A stretch of DNA of 40,320 bases, taken from NCBI RefSeq assembly GCF_009857605.1, contig NZ_WWCT01000036.1, positions 1 through 40,320 of the forward strand, read 5' to 3'. Shown one piece after another: positions 1 to 7,098 of this stretch (position 1 is the stretch's first letter; every line of letters begins with the position of its first letter). The stretch is from Duganella levis (GTDB lineage Bacteria; Pseudomonadota; Gammaproteobacteria; Burkholderiales; Burkholderiaceae_D). The notes under the pieces are model-generated. The model worked only from the letters and a program-made list of their open reading frames with translations, was not told the DNA's origin and did no database searches. A program made the translations under genes and the position numbers.

Positions 1-77
1 AGCTCAACTCAAACTACAGGAAAGGAGCGAAGGACCAAACTAATCCCAGCATAACCCCGAAAAATTAATCGAAGAGT

Positions 78-120
78 GGGTCAGAATTCGATGCAAATTC
101 CGGGTCAGAATACAGTGCAA
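78..120. repeat. Two 19-bp direct repeats resembling an IS21-family end
   Basis: Copies at 78-96 and 102-120 both begin GGGTCAGAAT and end GTGCAA or ATGCAA, and are 24 bp apart start to start. Closely spaced repeats beginning GGGTCA are typical of the ends of IS21-family elements. The orientation suggests the right end of an element whose body lies left of the window, but no istA or istB gene is present here. Positions 1-77 and 121-382 hold no convincing gene. Confidence 0.4.
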
Positions 121-382
121 TCTAACACCAAGTACTATGTTCGGGACCTAGGAGTGCTTTTAGCGAACCCTGAATGCAATCTCCAAGTGCACGTAAAATG
201 CGTGAATTTAGACGCACCGCTGAACATGCGCCTATTCTGCTCGGCCAGCGCCACCGTTCCGGCGATTTTTTCGCCATTGGGAAGGGAGAGTGACTTCCAG
301 CCAATTACCGGCGACGCTCCGACTAAGTGGGAAGAGTTGTCCGCCGGGCTTACCGCAGCGTTTCAGACCCATTAGCTTTGGG

Positions 383-946
383 CTAGCATGCGACCACATT
401 GAGGATATTGGCGCGAGAGACCTCGTACATGCGGGCCAACGCGCTAACGCTCTCGCCGGCCGAGTACTTGGCAATGATGTCAGCGCGCTGCTCGGGAGTT
501 GTCTTCGACGGTCGGCCCAGCGTCTTACCTTCACTCTTTGCGCGTGCCAGGCCAGCTTGCGTGCGCTCCACCAGCAAGTCACGCTCCATCTCTGCGACGG
601 CGGCCAGCATGGTCAGCATCATCTTGCCGGCCGGCGACGTTAGGTCCAGCTTGCCCAGTTGAAGCACAATGACGGCAATCTTGCGGCTGGCCAGCAGCTT
701 GACCGTGGCGCCGACGTCTTGCGCGTCGCGGCCCAGGCGGTCCAACTTCGCCACCACCAGTGTTTCACCATCCCGAATCTGACCGAGCAGCGCGGCGAAT
801 TGCGGGCGCTGGGTGGCGCTCGTCTTGCCGCTGATGGTGTCGGCAAACCAGAAATCCACCTGATGGCCTGCGGCTTGAATCTCGATGCGCTGATTGTCTG
901 CGCTCTGTTCGGTGGTGCTGACGCGGCCGTATGCGAAGGTTGCCAT
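383..946 (-). CDS. Serine recombinase (resolvase/invertase family), 187 aa
   Basis: Small serine recombinase that would bind paired DNA sites and cut through a serine-DNA intermediate. The N-terminal catalytic domain starts AYGRVSTTEQ, with the nucleophile serine in the RVST motif (about residue 9). The conserved LDRLGRDAQD segment lies near residue 70, and EMERDLLVERTQAGLARAKS forms the E-helix. The C-terminus ends with the usual short helix-turn-helix (about residues 145-187, ESVSALARMYEVSRANI). Length is normal for resolvases. The ATG at 946 is preferred over upstream in-frame codons because GGAGAG lies just before it. The upstream DNA carries repeats that look like its own res site, and a small gene diverges from the same region. 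It could be a transposon resolvase or a phage/plasmid dimer-resolution enzyme. Confidence 0.92.
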   Translation of the reverse strand: MATFAYGRVSTTEQSADNQRIEIQAAGHQVDFWFADTISGKTSATQRPQFAALLGQIRDGETLVVAKLDRLGRDAQDVGATVKLLASRKIAVIVLQLGKLDLTSPAGKMMLTMLAAVAEMERDLLVERTQAGLARAKSEGKTLGRPSKTTPEQRADIIAKYSAGESVSALARMYEVSRANILNVVAC

Positions 947-964
947 GGTGTCTCTCCGGTTAAG

Positions 965-1083
965 ACTGTTAGAAAACACTGTTAGAATATATCCACCTGT
1001 TAGAAATTGCAAGGGATATATTTCCAACATGGCTAATGCTTCCCTTTCATGGATGTTAGAAATCGTTCGTTTTCTAACACCGG
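965..1083. promoter_or_regulatory. res-like recombination and operator region with TGTTAGAA repeats
   Basis: Direct copies of TGTTAGAA start at 967, 980, 998 and 1054, and an inverted copy ends at 1079. The copy at 1054-1063 pairs with 1070-1079 as a palindrome with 10-bp arms. A second, wider dyad pairs 980-994 with 1014-1029 through TATATCC and GGATATA. Small serine recombinases act at res sites made of two or three inverted-repeat subsites beside their own gene, and usually repress their own promoter there. The position and architecture fit. Which dyad holds the crossover point cannot be told. Confidence 0.6.
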
Positions 1084-1175
1084 TAATGTTGCATATTTTT
1101 AACCGATGTATCCTATTAAAAATAGGTGTATTGTTAACAACTAGGCCCATGGGGGGCTATTTGTTAGGAGAGCTT

Positions 1176-1424
1176 ATGCTGGTCTACACGCTGTTGGAAA
1201 AAGAGAATACGGAGGAACTCCATCTCTTCGAAGGAGAAATGCTTAATACCAATCCGGAAACTTGTAATGTTCCGGCGAAGTCAATTTGCAGAAAAATGAA
1301 CAAGTCGGAGAGCTCTGACACAAAATTCGCCTGCCAAGATGAAGTTGCAGCACGCAAGGCATGCGCTTCGCGAGGACGAATTGTCTGTGGCACCTGTGTA
1401 AGTCATTTGTACACAGACTATTAA
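1176..1424 (+). CDS. Small cysteine-rich protein of unknown function, 82 aa
   Basis: Not recognised. The start at 1176 has AGGAGAG six bases upstream, which is why the longer frame reaching back over the recombinase promoter is rejected. The protein has six cysteines. The last three sit in a short C-terminal stretch, KACASRGRIVCGTCVSHLY, suggesting a small zinc site. It diverges from the serine recombinase gene across the repeat region, so the recombinase could control both promoters. The DNA is less GC-rich than the neighbouring phage genes. Confidence 0.55.
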   Translation: MLVYTLLEKENTEELHLFEGEMLNTNPETCNVPAKSICRKMNKSESSDTKFACQDEVAARKACASRGRIVCGTCVSHLYTDY

Positions 1425-1450
1425 AGCACCGAACTCCATTAGAGCACTCA

Positions 1451-1516
1451 GGGGGGTAGCGTTTCGCTACTCCCTTGCCAGAACAATAAGGGGGTGCTGT
1501 TTTGCCACCCCCCTTG
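1451..1516. terminator. Two adjacent hairpins between convergent genes
   Basis: The first hairpin spans about 1453-1473 (GTAGCG/CGCTAC). The second spans 1488-1515, with AAGGGGGTG pairing with CACCCCCCTT around a T-rich loop. They lie between the plus-strand gene ending at 1424 and the minus-strand operon ending at 1537, where a two-way terminator would be expected. Confidence 0.5.
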
Positions 1517-1536
1517 CTTTCCAGCGCCAGCAGCGA

Positions 1537-2088
1537 TTACAACCCCATGCGCCACTCGCCGCACGCGCGCTGGCCGCCGAGCACCTTCTCCACGATACGC
1601 TGCAGGTAGTCCAGTCTGCCGGCCAGGTCTGCTGCGCAGGCCACCGGGTCATGCACCTGTAGAACTATGCCCGGGTCAGCGGCGCCAACGTCTATGCTCA
1701 TGCCCACGGCCTGCGGCGCCGGTGACTGGTCGAGCGCGCGAGCGGCGGCCTCCTCGATGGTAGCGACCAGCTGCGGCCGTACCCTGGCGAATAGCTCCGC
1801 AACCGTCAGGCCGCTCGGCAGCAGGCGGTCGACCTCGCACCACACTTCCAGCCGGCCGGCCACGCGCTCGATGGTTGTGCGCAGCTTCAGTACCTCGGGC
1901 CCGCGCCGCGCCATAGCGATGCGGATTTCGCCGGCCCACTGCCTATCACCGACAGCCTGGCGCTCGTCCGCGACTCGACAGGCATCTGCATGGGACACGC
2001 CTAACAGCAGCGCCAGCCCGCGCTCGTTGAACACGTCGAACAGCGCTTCCCCTATGACGGGGTCTGTGGTCATCTGCGGGCGGTTCAT
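1537..2088 (-). CDS. Hypothetical phage protein, 183 aa
   Basis: Last gene of a four-gene minus-strand operon. Its start overlaps the stop of the preceding gene by four bases (2085-2088). No recognised catalytic motif or membrane segment. The middle (about residues 60-125) is rich in charged and hydrophobic residues with helical spacing, and cysteines appear near residues 84, 150 and 176. Function unknown; expression as part of the operon is the strongest evidence that it is real. Confidence 0.65.
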   Translation of the reverse strand: MNRPQMTTDPVIGEALFDVFNERGLALLLGVSHADACRVADERQAVGDRQWAGEIRIAMARRGPEVLKLRTTIERVAGRLEVWCEVDRLLPSGLTVAELFARVRPQLVATIEEAAARALDQSPAPQAVGMSIDVGAADPGIVLQVHDPVACAADLAGRLDYLQRIVEKVLGGQRACGEWRMGL

Positions 2089-2309
2089 TTCGCACCGCCG
2101 TCGTCGCTGACCAGCTTGATGTGGCCAGCCGGCGCCGGCTCCCGTTCAAGCGGGAACATTTTGGCGACCATGTTGGCGAAGTCGACGATGTCGGCGCGCC
2201 AGTAAGGCGCCGTGGCGCGGTAACGCTGCAGCAGCTTGTTTTCGTCGGACGTCAGCGTGGGGGGCACCAGTGCCAGGGCGGCGGCCTCTTCCTTCGAAGG
2301 CGTTTTCAT
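2085..2309 (-). CDS. Small hypothetical phage protein, 74 aa
   Basis: Third gene of the overlapping operon, with four-base overlaps to both neighbours, which implies translational coupling. The central segment YRATAPYWRADIVDFANMV looks like an amphipathic helix pair. No known family is recognised. There is no signal peptide or metal motif, so the product is probably cytoplasmic. Confidence 0.65.
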   Translation of the reverse strand: MKTPSKEEAAALALVPPTLTSDENKLLQRYRATAPYWRADIVDFANMVAKMFPLEREPAPAGHIKLVSDDGGAK

Positions 2310-2575
2310 GCGGCACCTGCGCTTTCTGCCTGCGCGCGGCGCCAGATGGCGTGGCCCTCAGCTTGGCCGGCGTAGTAAGCATCATCCTCGGCGGTGGCCG
2401 GGTCGTAGAGCTTGGGAATGCGGCGGCCGTCGATACGGAATTTCAGCGCAGCCAGCACGCCTTGTTTATAGGCGGCGCTGCGCGGGTCGCGCGGCTGGCT
2501 GAAGGCGGCGGCGAACAGTTCATCAGCGGTGGACCCGGTGGCCGGCGCGCTACTGGTGGTGGAAGTCGCGCTCAT
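2306..2575 (-). CDS. Small hypothetical phage protein, 89 aa
   Basis: Second gene of the operon; its start overlaps the upstream stop by four bases. The first 20 residues are a low-complexity Ser/Thr/Ala tail. The rest contains SAAYKQGVLAALKFRIDG and a YYAGQAEGHAIW segment, a pattern seen in small phage proteins thought to hold helical bundles, but I cannot assign a function. Confidence 0.65.
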   Translation of the reverse strand: MSATSTTSSAPATGSTADELFAAAFSQPRDPRSAAYKQGVLAALKFRIDGRRIPKLYDPATAEDDAYYAGQAEGHAIWRRAQAESAGAA

Positions 2576-2964
2576 TGGGCACCTCCGGAGGCGCGGCCAG
2601 TCTGGAAGCTGCGGCCCCAGCTGTAATCACGCATGCGCTGCTCATCCATGATGAAGCCGGCCTGCCTTGCGATGGCGCGCGCGAAGCCGGCGCCGTCGAT
2701 AAAGTGGTCGTGCACGTGAGCGGCGGCGCGACGGTCGGCGGCGCGGATGCCTTCGCCATGGCGCTCCCACCAGGCGCGCAGCCAGAGCATGTGCGAGCAC
2801 AGCGTCTCGACTTCATAGCGCATGAGCTGGGCCTCGGTGAGGCGGTCGCCGTCGGCAGGTGCGAGCAGCGCAACGCTCGCGCGCGGCGGAGTGACGGTCA
2901 GCGGGGAGTTGTTGCGGGATTGTGCGTGCGCCGTGCTGGCGCTGGGCGTGGTGGTACCTGGCAT
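2572..2964 (-). CDS. Hypothetical phage protein, first gene of the operon, 130 aa
   Basis: The start at 2964 has GGAGG nine bases upstream; the in-frame extension to 3087 lacks one and is proline-rich, unlike protein. After a disordered Ser/Thr/Pro N-terminus (about 40 residues) comes a helical region with LWLRAWWERHGEGIRAADRR and a histidine-rich HVHDHF segment, which could bind metal. Unknown function. The four genes from here to 1537 are stacked with four-base overlaps and so are one transcription unit. Confidence 0.65.
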   Translation of the reverse strand: MPGTTTPSASTAHAQSRNNSPLTVTPPRASVALLAPADGDRLTEAQLMRYEVETLCSHMLWLRAWWERHGEGIRAADRRAAAHVHDHFIDGAGFARAIARQAGFIMDEQRMRDYSWGRSFQTGRASGGAQ

Positions 2965-3122
2965 GGTGTTGCCTCCTGTGCGGTTGCTAGACCGCTCACC
3001 TCGTCGCCAAACGGGGAGAGCAGCAAATGGTGGGGTTGGCGAACCGGCGCACAGGGAAACCGGCATACCCGAAGGTATCCCCACCACCGCCGCTCATAGA
3101 AGACACAGTGATGCAACGGACG

Positions 3123-3149
3123 TAAAAAAACCGCCTAGGGAGGGCGGTC
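3123..3149 (-). terminator. Rho-independent terminator, minus strand
   Basis: Read on the minus strand, ACCGCC (3143-3148) and GGCGGT (3130-3135) form a stem followed by seven T residues (complement of 3124-3130). It sits upstream of the minus-strand operon starting at 2964. It would stop transcription arriving from the right, or act as an attenuator if the operon promoter lies further right. Confidence 0.75.
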
Positions 3150-3268
3150 GTCCGCCCTGCGCAAATCGAGTCGCCAAACCCGGCACCGTCTTTGTCCGAT
3201 GCCTTTTTAGAATAGGCTGCCGCTCAAGATGCGTCAAGCAATTTTATCTTCCTCAATCTCAAATGTAG

Positions 3269-3309
3269 TTGATTATCTCTTTGTTAACTATAATAATGTT
3301 TATTTTGGA
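3269..3309 (+). promoter_or_regulatory. Candidate promoter and ribosome site for the DUF4145 gene
   Basis: TTGATT at 3269-3274 and TATAAT at 3289-3294 are the best boxes, although the 14-base gap is short. The surrounding DNA is clearly AT-rich compared with the phage genes. A weak GGA at 3307-3309 precedes the ATG at 3319. Confidence 0.4.
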
Positions 3310-3318
3310 CGATTTAAT

Positions 3319-3927
3319 ATGATTCCGATGTTATCGCAAAACTTGGAGCTTCCACGCTGTCCACACTGTGCAGTCGCAAATCCAAACCTCGCAAAGTTGC
3401 ACTGGGTCGAAACGACCAACCACGCTGGACAATTCAAGAGATTTTGGTACATGTATAGCTGTCGCAGATGCGGTGGTGTTGTCACTGGTGCCGGCCCGGC
3501 GCATCAAGGCCCAGCGACGGAAATCTATCCTTCCACGAGAGAGGTGGACATACAAATTCCTGAAAGGCCACGCGCCTATCTGCAACAAGCTCATGACAGC
3601 TTGCATGCGCCAGCTGGTGCGGTCATGCTGGCGGCGAGCGCAGTCGACTCGATGCTGAAGGCAAAGAATTATCCAGACGGTAGTCTGTACAACCGAATCG
3701 AAAGAGCCGTCGCGGACCACGTTCTGACAGAGGATATGGGTAAGTGGGCTCATGCCGTCCGTTTGGATGCGAACGACCAGCGCCATGCGGACGATGCTGC
3801 CGACTTGCCGAGTGAAGCGGATGCGCGCCGTGTCTTAGACTTCGCCCGCACTTTGGCGGAAGTTCTGTTCGTACTGCCAAGCCGAGTAGAGCGTGGCCTG
3901 CAAAATGAGCCACAAAATGGTGGGTAA
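3319..3927 (+). CDS. DUF4145 domain protein with N-terminal zinc-ribbon cysteines, 202 aa
   Basis: The C-terminal two thirds match my knowledge of DUF4145, with landmarks SLHAPAGAVMLAASAVDSML, then EDMGKWAHAVRLDANDQRHA and DARRVLDFARTLAEVLFVLP. The N-terminus has CPHC (about residue 14) and CRRC (about residue 50), forming a four-cysteine zinc ribbon. DUF4145 proteins are cytoplasmic and have no settled biochemical role; some occur beside restriction or defence genes. The start at 3319 is chosen because a promoter lies between it and the in-frame codon at 3229. The stop is immediately followed by the ATG of the Rap1a-like gene, so the two are co-expressed. AT-rich upstream DNA and isolation from phage operons suggest cargo. 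Confidence 0.8.
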   Translation: MIPMLSQNLELPRCPHCAVANPNLAKLHWVETTNHAGQFKRFWYMYSCRRCGGVVTGAGPAHQGPATEIYPSTREVDIQIPERPRAYLQQAHDSLHAPAGAVMLAASAVDSMLKAKNYPDGSLYNRIERAVADHVLTEDMGKWAHAVRLDANDQRHADDAADLPSEADARRVLDFARTLAEVLFVLPSRVERGLQNEPQNGG

Positions 3928-4275
3928 ATGAAAAAAATACTGCTGCTCGCATGGGTGCTGGCGTGGCCTTCTTCTGCCACAGCTGGTTTTGTTACTGGGT
4001 TTAATCTGAGTAAATGGGGAGATGCTCAAGATAGAATTATTGGCGGGAGAGGAACAGCTGTAGACTATCAGGATGCTGCCAACCTCTATGGTTATGTCAC
4101 AGGCGTTCATGACGCGCTCGACGGTGTAGCATTTTGTTCGCCTGGTACTGCTCGGGCGGGGCAACTTATGGCCGTTGTGCACAACTATGTGAAACAGCAT
4201 CCCGAACGATGGGACGAGGGCGCAAACTATTTGGTTGTGACGGCGTTAAAAGAGGCATTCCCCTGTAAAAAATAG
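3928..4275 (+). CDS. Rap1a/Tai-like secreted protein, possible immunity protein, 115 aa
   Basis: A signal peptide (MKKILLLAWVLAWPSSATAG) is followed by a mature domain with YGYVTGVHDALDGVAFCSPG, AGQLMAVVHNYVKQHPE and ALKEAFPC. This pattern of two cysteines around a helical core matches the Rap1a/Tai immunity family. Rap1a-type members protect against type VI secreted peptidoglycan amidases in the periplasm, but many family members are orphans of unknown role. It directly abuts the DUF4145 stop (zero-base gap). No amidase effector gene is seen nearby, so immunity is an inference from family only. Confidence 0.75.
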   Translation: MKKILLLAWVLAWPSSATAGFVTGFNLSKWGDAQDRIIGGRGTAVDYQDAANLYGYVTGVHDALDGVAFCSPGTARAGQLMAVVHNYVKQHPERWDEGANYLVVTALKEAFPCKK

Positions 4276-4303
4276 TCCGCAGCAGGCACAAGTTTGTTAG
4301 CTA

Positions 4304-4326
4304 CTGACCGGGAATAATCCGGTCAG
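4304..4326. terminator. Strong hairpin downstream of the Rap1a-like gene
   Basis: CTGACCGG (4304-4311) and CCGGTCAG (4319-4326) form a perfect 8-bp stem around a seven-base loop. There is no clear T-run on the plus side, so it may be a weak or rho-assisted terminator for the pair ending at 4275. Confidence 0.55.
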
Positions 4327-4581
4327 TTCCAGCGCAGCGAGACGCTCCGAAATTGGGGGGGCGTGTGGCTGCCGTCAGAATTTTTTCGTTGGACGCAGCG
4401 GGTGTCGTTCCGCCAAACGAGACCAGGTGTTGCGAGTCGTTCAAACCTACTCGCAATTCTGCCCATGCGCAGAATTAGCGCGTTACCGATGTTCACTCGC
4501 GGCCGGTGGCAGCCCGGTACATGCGGGAAAATCCCGTATGTAGAGGCCACCCAAATACCGTTTGGCTGGGATTTGGGGTGA
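4327..4581. other. Non-coding stretch
   Basis: No frame here has protein-like composition or a ribosome site. It contains one CGGGA/TCCCG dyad at 4524-4536, related to the palindromes at 5977-6075. Confidence 0.45.
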
Positions 4582-4788
4582 CTATCTCGGCTTGCCGTTG
4601 CTACGGTTGCCACCAGACACACCGCCGGTAGTGCTCGGCCAGCCGCCAGCATTGCCCGGCCCCTTGCCCGCTCCAGCACCTGGTCTCGCAACGCCGCCGC
4701 TGGAATTGCCGCCAGCCGTGCTCTGCCGCGCCCCAGTGCTGGTGCCGCCCCCCTTGCTCGCATTACCACTCGTTCCGCTCTTGCCCAT
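4582..4788 (-). CDS. Small glycine/serine-rich protein, 68 aa
   Basis: GAGGAG eight bases before the ATG at 4788 supports translation from here rather than from the longer frame starting at 5025. The product is almost entirely Gly, Ser, Thr, Ala, Asn and Pro with a few Arg/Lys, and contains GGWPSTTGGVSGG. It is expected to be disordered. Short proteins with a similar WPSTTG segment occur widely in proteobacteria as hypotheticals; no role is known to me. Confidence 0.55.
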   Translation of the reverse strand: MGKSGTSGNASKGGGTSTGARQSTAGGNSSGGVARPGAGAGKGPGNAGGWPSTTGGVSGGNRSNGKPR

Positions 4789-5189
4789 GACTCGCTCCTC
4801 AGAATGGCGACCGAATAGCCGCGCCCCATCGTAGACCAAACGTTTTGAGGATGGCGCAAGCCATGCCGCCAATGCTGTGTAGTTCGGGAAGCCGACGGCG
4901 GTAATTACCTGAAAATCTGGTATTGAGAAGGTGCCTACCAAATACCGGGGAAACCGGCATTTGCGGGTGAGTTTAAGTCCCTCGCAAATTGCCCAATACC
5001 TGGGTGGTTTCCAGCGCGCGCCCAACGCTTGGGCAACATCCGTTCAACGCTCGTTGTCGCCCAGCGGGCACCGGGTCGCATGCGAGTCGCATCCCACTGG
5101 GAACCTGCTGGGTTTTCGCAGGGTGCCGGCGGCCTGGCGCGCAAAGGTCCGTCGAAGGGGCTTGCAAGGGGCTTGGTTGAGCTCCATCA
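4789..5189. other. Region without a convincing gene
   Basis: Several frames are open, but none has a good start signal. A minus frame (4973-5167, TTG start) reads somewhat like protein and could be a remnant. A dyad at 4940-4962 pairs AAATACCGG with CCGGCATTT with one mismatch and belongs to the same palindrome family as 5977-6075. Confidence 0.4.
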
Positions 5190-5741
5190 TTACGCGTGAG
5201 CGGCTTCTCTGGTATTTAGTTCTTGGCGCTCTTGGTCGGTAAACCCGGGAAGCGCCACCGCCTGCAATATTGCTTCCCCGCCACGCATCAACCTGTCGAA
5301 ATTCTTTTGCACAGCATCGGCTTCCGTGCGGCATTCGAGCAGCGCATGGTGGCTACGAAGGGCGCCAGCAGCCTCTAGAAATGCTACGCGTGCGGATTGC
5401 TCTAAGTAAAGACAGTTCTGAACATACCATTGTTGAGATTCAAATGCCGTTTTTTCCGCTGCTTCGGTGTGAAGTGCTTCGAACATTTGGCGCCACCATA
5501 TGAACGCCTGTTGATGCACCTCTAGCCGTTTATCTACGGCCGCCATCCGAAGCTGATTTTTTAGCTTCGTTGCTTCTATTAGGATAGCGTTCTGTGTCTT
5601 CACCGACTCCACGATTTCTGTTATCGGTTGAATGTCTTCTCTGGTCGCTAGATTTGCACCTTTGGTCGAAAGATAGCTGCGTAAATAGGCTCCGACAAAA
5701 GCACCTATTGCTGCACCAATTGCTGCTGAAATACCATCCAT
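5190..5741 (-). CDS. Membrane-anchored coiled-coil protein of unknown function, 183 aa
   Basis: One N-terminal membrane segment, ISAAIGAAIGAFVGAYLRSY, is followed by GANLATREDI and a long helical cytoplasmic domain. Many bacterial hypotheticals share this short glycine-rich anchor followed by an LATREDI-type sequence. The ATG at 5741 is preferred because it places the membrane segment right at the N-terminus, as in similar proteins; 5798 is the alternative. It is isolated, with no operon partners on its strand. Function unknown. Confidence 0.65.
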   Translation of the reverse strand: MDGISAAIGAAIGAFVGAYLRSYLSTKGANLATREDIQPITEIVESVKTQNAILIEATKLKNQLRMAAVDKRLEVHQQAFIWWRQMFEALHTEAAEKTAFESQQWYVQNCLYLEQSARVAFLEAAGALRSHHALLECRTEADAVQKNFDRLMRGGEAILQAVALPGFTDQERQELNTREAAHA

Positions 5742-5834
5742 GTGCGCCTCGAGAAGTTCAAATGGCAAATGTATATCAGGTCTTGTATTGTTCGACAACT
5801 GAGGGGCTGTTTTGGCATCCTAGATAGGTCATAA

Positions 5835-5862
5835 GTCACCTGCAACGCGTTGCAGGAGTGAC
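5835..5862. repeat. Perfect 18-bp palindrome in the intergenic region
   Basis: CCTGCAACG CGTTGCAGG at 5839-5856 has no spacer and is flanked by GTCAC (5835-5839) and GTGAC (5858-5862). It lies upstream of the minus-strand gene starting at 5741 and could be an operator or another protein-binding site. The rest of 5742-5944 holds no gene; a CATTCGCGAATG palindrome lies near 5912-5923. Confidence 0.5.
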
Positions 5863-5944
5863 AGGTGCCGTTGCCGGTGGCGTTGCGGTCGCCGTCGCGA
5901 CGCCTCGCGAGCATTCGCGAATGGTAATGAGGAGTAGTGCGTTC

Positions 5945-6343
5945 CTAAAATTTCAGAAGCACGGCATCGGCAGCAGTATGGGATTTCCCATACCGGGATT
6001 TTCCCGGTTCGTGCTGGGCGCAAATACGGGATATTCCCGGGTTTAGAACTGCGTGGGGCGATATGGGATTTTCCCCACTTCGGGGCGATGCAGGATTTCC
6101 GGCATCGGTTGCGAGTATTTGACGGAAGCGGCTAACACCAGCTACCCGTCCCAGCTCAGCGAGCCGGCGGCTGTACGGTAAGGACGGTTCGCCACCTCCG
6201 CAGAAATAGCGCAGCATGGTGCTCGCATCGACCGGAGGAGTGGCGACCGAGCCGCTAGAACGGATGGCGGCGAGTGGCACCAGCGGCGCATCGGTGAAAA
6301 AGTCATCGTTGAGCAGGTGCTGCAGTTGGGCGGTGGCGGTCAT
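5945..6343 (-). CDS. Doubtful hypothetical protein, up to 132 aa
   Basis: An open frame with GGAGG unusually close to the ATG at 6343. The N-terminal 90 residues (TAQLQHLLNDDFFTDAPLVP and on) have protein-like composition. The last 40 are encoded by the palindrome cluster and give repetitive NPGISRI/PGKSRYGKS sequence, so the frame may run by chance into non-coding DNA. No family recognised. Confidence 0.35.
   Translation of the reverse strand: MTATAQLQHLLNDDFFTDAPLVPLAAIRSSGSVATPPVDASTMLRYFCGGGEPSLPYSRRLAELGRVAGVSRFRQILATDAGNPASPRSGENPISPHAVLNPGISRICAQHEPGKSRYGKSHTAADAVLLKF
5977..6075. repeat. Cluster of four GGGA/TCCC short palindromes
   Basis: Dyads at 5977-5992 (TATGGGA/TCCCATA), 5992-6008 (ACCGGGA/TCCCGGT), 6027-6039 (CGGGA/TCCCG) and 6065-6075 (GGGA/TCCC) share a GGGA-N2-3-TCCC core but vary outside it. 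Related single dyads lie at 4524-4536 and 4940-4962. The covarying arms suggest selection for base pairing. Confidence 0.7.
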
Positions 6344-6352
6344 TACCTCCAA

Positions 6353-6573
6353 TTTTACCGCGCTCAGCTGCGCACCTTGATGCGCACTTACTACGATTGA
6401 AAATGATCAATTTCTTTAAGAAATCAAGGTGTTACCTGCGCACAAAAAAGCGGGAATCTCCCTGTAAAATAAGGGTAAATGCAACGAGTACTAAGCGGGA
6501 GTGGTGAAGCGATATAAACAGATAACGCTATATCCAAGTATCGGCCCTTCTGGCCTTCACTTAGGAGTTTCTC
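6353..6573. promoter_or_regulatory. AT-rich intergenic region with dyads
   Basis: TTTCTT/AAGAAA at 6411-6423 is a 6-bp palindrome, and ACCTTGA (6374-6380) is inverted as TCAAGGT (6424-6430). The DNA is AT-rich with TAAAAT near 6465-6480, so it probably holds promoters for one or both flanking small frames. No gene is supported within it. Confidence 0.4.
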
Positions 6574-6744
6574 ATGCGTTCCATCATTCGTATCGTTTCT
6601 ATCTTGACCTTGGCCAGTGTTCTGGTGGGTAGTGCCACCATGTCCGGCCTGCATAGCTCGCAGACCATCGCGCCTTGTTACGCTCGCCCGGAGCATACCC
6701 TCAATGCTCACTGGTCTCGCGCGCGGCCTGCTCCAGCACCTTGA
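6574..6744 (+). CDS. Short secreted-peptide frame, 56 aa, possibly a truncated host gene
   Basis: TAGGAG eight bases upstream and an N-terminus MRSIIRIVSILTLASVLVGS that looks like a signal peptide support a real start. The frame then runs into the 3' end of the antisense DUF2280 gene (from 6701), where its composition changes to Ala/Arg/Pro. This suggests the 5' part of a secreted-protein gene cut off at a recombination junction. A genuine 56-residue peptide is possible. Confidence 0.4.
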   Translation: MRSIIRIVSILTLASVLVGSATMSGLHSSQTIAPCYARPEHTLNAHWSRARPAPAP

Positions 6745-7060
6745 TAGCCAGCGGCAGGTTTCCGGCCGCCTCGGCCTGCTCGGCGACGCGCTGGAGCACT
6801 TTGAGTCGATACGACCGGCAGGCGATGGGGATGTTCTCCACCTCGGCCAGTAGCCTCGCGCGCGTCTCGTAGAACATCTCCCGCCAGTGCGCGCCCAGCT
6901 TGGCGCCGGCGCGCCGCTCAGGGTGCCACGCCTCGATACGCTGGCGGGTTAGCACCAGGCCGAAATTCACCTTGACGGAGGCGGCCACCTGCTCAGGGGT
7001 GTCAAAGCACGCGAGCCCTTGCAGGATATGTATTGCGACAGCGGTAGGAATGTTGGCCAT
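6701..7060 (-). CDS. DUF2280 phage protein (terminase-associated), probably 3'-truncated
   Basis: Matches DUF2280: ILQGLACFDTPEQVAASV, a short helix-turn-helix-like N-terminal part, then NIPIACRSYRLKVLQRVAEQ and a helix ending LEQAARE. In tailed phages this protein normally sits directly before the large terminase and is treated as a small-terminase-type packaging protein. Here it has 119 residues and stops a few residues after LEQAARE, where longer relatives continue. No terminase follows. It is the last gene of the long minus-strand phage operon. Truncation at a deletion boundary near 6710 is my inference. Confidence 0.75.
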   Translation of the reverse strand: MANIPTAVAIHILQGLACFDTPEQVAASVKVNFGLVLTRQRIEAWHPERRAGAKLGAHWREMFYETRARLLAEVENIPIACRSYRLKVLQRVAEQAEAAGNLPLAIKVLEQAARETSEH

Positions 7061-7098
7061 GGTGCGAATCGGTCAAGCTGGGTAAAGGTGGAAGCGGG

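Noticed and set aside
76..375. Plus frame of 99 codons at the left edge
   Set aside because: It starts inside the IS21-like repeats, has no ribosome site and is out of keeping with the adjacent recombinase gene.
4323..4859. Minus frame of 178 codons
   Set aside because: Overlaps the better supported glycine-rich gene, which has a ribosome site, and has no recognisable features.
5977..6075. CRISPR array
   Set aside because: The repeats are short palindromes without regular spacers or cas genes.
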